NCBI GenBank assembly: GCA_003649085.1 | Contig: QMQV01000077.1 | Coordinates: 1 to 6,830, forward strand | Reading direction: 5' to 3' | Source of the DNA: Thermoproteota archaeon | GTDB lineage: Archaea; Thermoproteota; Methanomethylicia; Methanomethylicales; B66-G16 | Length of the DNA stretch: 6,830 nt | In this document: positions 3,868 to 6,830 of the stretch, one piece after another | Numbering within the stretch: position 1 is the first letter of the stretch | Layout: each line of letters starts with the position of its first letter | Made by a program: the position numbers and the translations under genes | Notes under the pieces: generated by a model | Databases searched by the model: none | Told to the model about the DNA's origin: nothing | What the model saw: the letters and a program-made list of their open reading frames with translations, nothing else

Positions 3868-5607
3868 TTAACTGCTTGAACTTGAAGAAAGATGGTATTT
3901 GGTTTCCGCGTTTAACTTTAACTTGAGTTTTTCGAATGCGGTAGAACCCTGCCGCGGTATCAAAATGGAATTGTCCGTAAATTCGAACTCCAGTTTCGCG
4001 GTAACATCAAAAACGAAATAGGCACTGTATTTGCATTCCCACCGCTGGGTTTCGCTATATGAAGAGGCACGTTTATATAGCGTTTTTGTATACTTACACT
4101 TGCATGTGCACGAGTCATAAACTTCACAATCAGGTAGCGTGCAATCTGTGGCAGGATTATAACTTATACTGCACTTACAACCCTCACTCGTTTCTGAACA
4201 GAAGCATGAAATAGAGCACTCACACTCATCCGTTCCGTTGGTACCTTTACATTTATAACTATTATCTTCACCGCACGAAGTTACACCACAATCACAACCT
4301 CCTGCCTCTATACAACCTTTGGTTTTGGAATAATGATAAAACTTGTGGGAAAAATATCCTCTACCCCATTTATCATATATATCGATTGTTCTGTTGAGAT
4401 ACTTATAGCTATTATCGCCGCATCCGCAATCGCCACACTCTTTCTCGAAACTGCAGTAGTAATGTACGGAATTGGAAAGCTTGACACAATTCTTATGGTC
4501 CTTTTTTTTACAGTCTATACACATCCAATCGTAACCGCTATAATCACTGCAATTCCTCGTCTCCGGTGAAGGCTGATTCGTATCGATATCGTAACTTTTG
4601 TCAATGCTTGTGGTTATCGTGAAATCAATCCCTTTATAACCGGGATACACCTCGTATTCGCACGTCCCCGGCAGATTTGGATTCGCGTCGTTGTAAAATT
4701 CGGTGAGGATGTCCTTTAATTTATCCATCACCTTCTTTACGGTTGTATCGATTCTACCGTAATCCGTATCCTCTAATGCATCCTCCTTGGTGCAGGTCAC
4801 TTTCTGCCAATGACTGCTTTCCGAATACTCGCCGTAAAAATCGTTCAGGCTAGCCAATCCGTGCACCACATCTCCGCTGTAGTTTATTCCGCACAGAACA
4901 ACCCAGTAGGTGAAGTTATCCACGGGCATGCTAACCTTGCCGTTTTTTATCGTAACCGTTACGTCCGCGACGCTCGAGCATTCCGGTTCGCTTTCGTCCG
5001 CGAATCTAATCGTTTTCGACAGCGCGGAATTGGTAATCTTGTATTCTCCCTTCTCGAAAAGCATGCGCCCTATGGTAAGCAGAAGGTAGTATCTTACGGG
5101 TACGGAGAAGTTCATTTCCTCTACCGAGGATGCGTTCAGGAAAAAACCGGAGCGATTCATCCACACGCTCTGAGGTTTCAGAGTAAGATTGATGCAGTTT
5201 TCGGTGAGGCTGATTTTTTCTATCTTCGGAGGAGTAAAGTTGATTCTCCCGAGTTCTCCCACGTTCTTCGGAAGGCTGTCGAAAATCGTAATTATGCTGC
5301 TGTTGTACTTGTCGACGAGCTGCTCAAGCGTCGGACACGAAAGATTCCACACGCATTGCTTGCCGCAGTTCACGCCGCCGCAGTTCTCTCCCAAATCCCT
5401 TGCCGCGGTAAGAATAAGGAGCTGTGCAAACACGGGCAGGGTTTCGTTGTAGGCATAGAATAAATTTATTGCGGTGTGGGCGCTCGCCACTCTATCGGAG
5501 AGGGTTCGTTCGTAACTGGTGGAAAGAATGAAGATAGCGGCGAAGAATCCCATGACTATAATTACGGCGATTGCTATTACGGCTGCGAGTATGCTAACCC
5601 CCTTCAT
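3868..5607 (-). CDS. Large pilin-like protein with cysteine-rich outer domain
   Basis: This 579-residue protein begins MKGVSILAAVIAIAVIIVMG: K-G before a long hydrophobic helix (to about 28), as in class III archaeal pilin signals cut after Gly3. The mature protein should be anchored by that helix with the rest outside. Many N-X-S/T sequons agree (NET, NLS, NSS, NFT, NLT, NRS, NAS and others). The first 340 residues are mixed, with four cysteines at 76-91. Residues 353-525 hold 25 cysteines, many as CxC, with a repeat: CGDCGCGDNSYK (391-402) and CDCG..CGEDNSYK (438-452). A beta-rich tail ends in six serines. The start is set by a GGGAG site 5 nt before the ATG; the gap to the gene upstream is 1 nt. 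The cysteines could form disulfides or bind metal. No known enzyme motif is seen. Confidence 0.85.
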   Translation of the reverse strand: MKGVSILAAVIAIAVIIVMGFFAAIFILSTSYERTLSDRVASAHTAINLFYAYNETLPVFAQLLILTAARDLGENCGGVNCGKQCVWNLSCPTLEQLVDKYNSSIITIFDSLPKNVGELGRINFTPPKIEKISLTENCINLTLKPQSVWMNRSGFFLNASSVEEMNFSVPVRYYLLLTIGRMLFEKGEYKITNSALSKTIRFADESEPECSSVADVTVTIKNGKVSMPVDNFTYWVVLCGINYSGDVVHGLASLNDFYGEYSESSHWQKVTCTKEDALEDTDYGRIDTTVKKVMDKLKDILTEFYNDANPNLPGTCEYEVYPGYKGIDFTITTSIDKSYDIDTNQPSPETRNCSDYSGYDWMCIDCKKKDHKNCVKLSNSVHYYCSFEKECGDCGCGDNSYKYLNRTIDIYDKWGRGYFSHKFYHYSKTKGCIEAGGCDCGVTSCGEDNSYKCKGTNGTDECECSISCFCSETSEGCKCSISYNPATDCTLPDCEVYDSCTCKCKYTKTLYKRASSYSETQRWECKYSAYFVFDVTAKLEFEFTDNSILIPRQGSTAFEKLKLKLNAETKYHLSSSSSS

Positions 5608-5608
5608 A

Positions 5609-6130
5609 CTACTCCCTCGTGTAAATCACGAACCAGCGGTCAAATCCGAGCGGTAGCGATGCTCTCGACACCGCCTCGCCCTCTTTCTGGGAGCGTTCGA
5701 ATTCCTTTTCCGGGTTATCGATATTTTTTGCTATCGTAACGATTGAGCGCGAAGTGCCATCGTAAATAAATATCCAGCACTTCTTTTTCACACCCAGATA
5801 CTCGCAAACGTAATCAACATATTTTTGGGCGTCGTGGCTCAAATCGAAGCGGTAAATTTTTCCGTTCCTGAAAATTTTTGGCGTAACATTGTTTTGATAC
5901 GCGGCATAAACAACGGCATCCGCGAACGTTATGCCGCTTGTTTCGTTGCGCATGTTGAGCAACGAAACGAGCATGTTCTGCGCGAATATCGGCTCGTACA
6001 CCACGTTAACCACAAGCTCCTTGGTAATTTTCGCGGGTGTATACGAAAGAATCAGAAAAATCACTATGAATATGGTACAGGTTACCATCACGAAGATAAG
6101 AGCTATGAAGGAAAGGATGAAGCCTCTCAT
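5609..6130 (-). CDS. Pilin-like single-helix membrane protein
   Basis: A 173-residue protein starting MRGFILSFIALIFVMVTCTI. R-G before a hydrophobic helix (to about 29) fits a class III pilin-type signal, though the usual Q-x-x-x-E after the Gly is missing. The outer part has two sequons (NET at 62, NVT at 81) and two cysteines (109, 118) that could pair, and ends SRASLPLGFDRWFVIYTRE. The ATG at 6130 is preferred to a GTG nine bases earlier because GAGGTG lies 6 nt before it. It begins 10 nt after the stop of its upstream neighbour and ends 1 nt before the cysteine-rich gene, so all three are probably one transcript. It is likely a minor pilin or pseudopilin; the family is not recognised more precisely. 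Confidence 0.83.
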   Translation of the reverse strand: MRGFILSFIALIFVMVTCTIFIVIFLILSYTPAKITKELVVNVVYEPIFAQNMLVSLLNMRNETSGITFADAVVYAAYQNNVTPKIFRNGKIYRFDLSHDAQKYVDYVCEYLGVKKKCWIFIYDGTSRSIVTIAKNIDNPEKEFERSQKEGEAVSRASLPLGFDRWFVIYTRE

Positions 6131-6140
6131 AGCCAGCACC

Positions 6141-6581
6141 TCACGTTATCACGATTCTGAAAAGCGCTGGTAGCGTGTTGCCCTTTTCGGTTACGATAAG
6201 CGTCGGAAAATACATGTACTTATTTCCGGGCGGGTAATAGTAGGGTCCGAAGCGCCATCTGTGAGTTTCGTTGAGCACCTGCGTGTATAACTTTTCATCG
6301 ATTTCCAAGCATTCGAAGCCGTCTTTATCATCTTTATGATTTTCCGAATAGGTTTGCTGGGCATCCAGTTTCGTTTTGTTTAGCATCCCGTGCTTTTCCG
6401 CGAGGCAGGGGGAAAACAGTATGGCTTCAGAAAAATCTATGGCATTTCTCGTCGAGGTAATTGTTTTTATCGTTACCTTGAACTGCAAAAGACTTAGCAA
6501 CGAGGCTATTATTACCACGCAGGTCAGCGTTATCATCATGATTTTTATCACGAATTCCGTGGTTGCGAGCTGCCCTTTCAT
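6141..6581 (-). CDS. Pilin-like protein with class III signal peptide
   Basis: A 146-residue protein starting MKGQLATTEFVIKIMM. K-G-Q followed by x-x-T-x-E-F and a hydrophobic helix (to about 34) is the classic class III (archaeal pilin/archaellin-type, PF04021-like) prepilin motif, with E9 in the place of the conserved glutamate at +5/+6. Cleavage after Gly3 by an archaeal prepilin peptidase is expected. The exterior part has NKT and NET sequons, two cysteines (59, 91) and an aromatic segment GPYYYPPGNKYMYFP. The ATG at 6581 was chosen over one 10 codons upstream because it directly gives the signal motif and a GAGG ribosome site lies before it, overlapping the end of the previous gene. It follows that gene by 4 nt. 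It may be a major or minor subunit of a pilus-like filament. Confidence 0.87.
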   Translation of the reverse strand: MKGQLATTEFVIKIMMITLTCVVIIASLLSLLQFKVTIKTITSTRNAIDFSEAILFSPCLAEKHGMLNKTKLDAQQTYSENHKDDKDGFECLEIDEKLYTQVLNETHRWRFGPYYYPPGNKYMYFPTLIVTEKGNTLPALFRIVIT

Positions 6582-6585
6582 AGAC

Positions 6586-6830
6586 TCAGTCCTCAACGTG
6601 CTCCAACGCAATCGTTACATTCGTTTCGTTTTTTTGAATATTAATTTTATTCAGCCCGTTTTGGGTGAATGCGCACCACGCATCCACGCAGTCACCGAGA
6701 ATATTTATGCGGTTATATTTCACATAGGTTATGGGTCCCGCTTCCCTGAATTTTATTTTCGGCATGGCGAAAAACGAACCGACCTCTATCTCTATCTTCG
6801 GCGGGGACGTCAAAATTTTCAGGGAGTGCG
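6586..6830 (-). CDS. C-terminal part of an operon protein, probably another pilin-like subunit (cut by window edge)
   Basis: An open frame enters from the right edge and ends at TGA (6588-6586), with about 80 visible codons and no stop upstream; the TTG at 6813 is probably not the start. The visible part is beta-rich, has a C-x4-C pair (DCVDAWCAF) and two sequons (NET, NVT), and ends ALEHVED. These agree with an extracellular domain like those of the next genes, but the N-terminus that would prove a pilin signal is outside the window. The stop lies 4 nt before the next ATG, so the genes are probably co-transcribed. Confidence 0.72.
   Translation of the reverse strand, partial: HSLKILTSPPKIEIEVGSFFAMPKIKFREAGPITYVKYNRINILGDCVDAWCAFTQNGLNKINIQKNETNVTIALEHVED

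Noticed and set aside
3609..3926. 105-codon plus-strand frame from a GTG
   Set aside because: There is no ribosome site, it runs into the 3' end of the cysteine-rich gene, and motif copies C and D lie within it. The middle part is somewhat protein-like, so transcript data could reopen the question.
4810..5463. 217-codon plus-strand frame
   Set aside because: It is antisense to the pilin-like gene, whose signal, sequons and operon spacing are clear.
6582..6611. Upstream ATG extending the KGQ pilin-like protein by 10 residues
   Set aside because: It would overlap the previous gene and put ten extra residues (with only scattered charge) before the signal. The ATG at 6581 gives the classic motif and has its own ribosome site.

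Overview
The window is archaeal. It carries two tRNA genes interrupted by short introns that fold into bulge-helix-bulge (BHB) splice motifs, including introns in the D-loop, anticodon stem and T-loop. Promoters have AT-rich TATA-like boxes about 24-30 bp upstream of the predicted starts. Several exported proteins start with K/R-G followed by a hydrophobic helix (class III, pilin-type signals) and are rich in N-glycosylation sequons. I cannot fix the lineage. Many tRNA introns, a tRNA-Ile with a UAU anticodon and mostly unrecognisable proteins would fit a deep-branching or DPANN-like archaeon, but that is inference.

Layout. (1) 1-1301, minus strand: the first 433 codons of a large unrecognised cytosolic coiled-coil protein that runs off the left edge. 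(2) 1302-1511: a gene-free leader or spacer. (3) 1512-1683, minus: tRNA-Ile(UAU), whose 172-nt gene gives a perfect 75-nt cloverleaf only if four introns (26, 18, 20 and 33 nt) are removed. (4) 1684-1944: the divergent control region between the two tRNA genes, with two inverted copies of a 25-bp motif around a hairpin-rich core. (5) 1945-2085, plus: tRNA-Tyr(GUA) with two introns (29 and 40 nt). (6) 2140-3507, minus: a secreted and membrane-anchored beta-sandwich protein. (7) 3514-3867: a spacer with the promoter of that gene and two further copies of the 25-bp motif. (8) 3868-6830, minus: a tight run of four genes (the last cut by the right edge). At least three are pilin-like; the last in transcription order has a cysteine-rich outer domain.

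The four right-hand genes look like one operon for a small surface appendage or pseudopilus, with genes separated by 4, 10 and 1 nt. The membrane-anchored beta-sandwich protein may belong to the same cell-surface programme but has its own promoter. The main points of interest are the four-intron tRNA-Ile(UAU), the possible long-range pairing between the two tRNA-Tyr introns, the repeated 25-bp motif at a constant distance upstream of three different promoters, a protein with related beta-sandwich domains on both sides of one membrane helix, and the cysteine-rich pilin-like protein. All assignments come from reading the sequence only; no database search was run.
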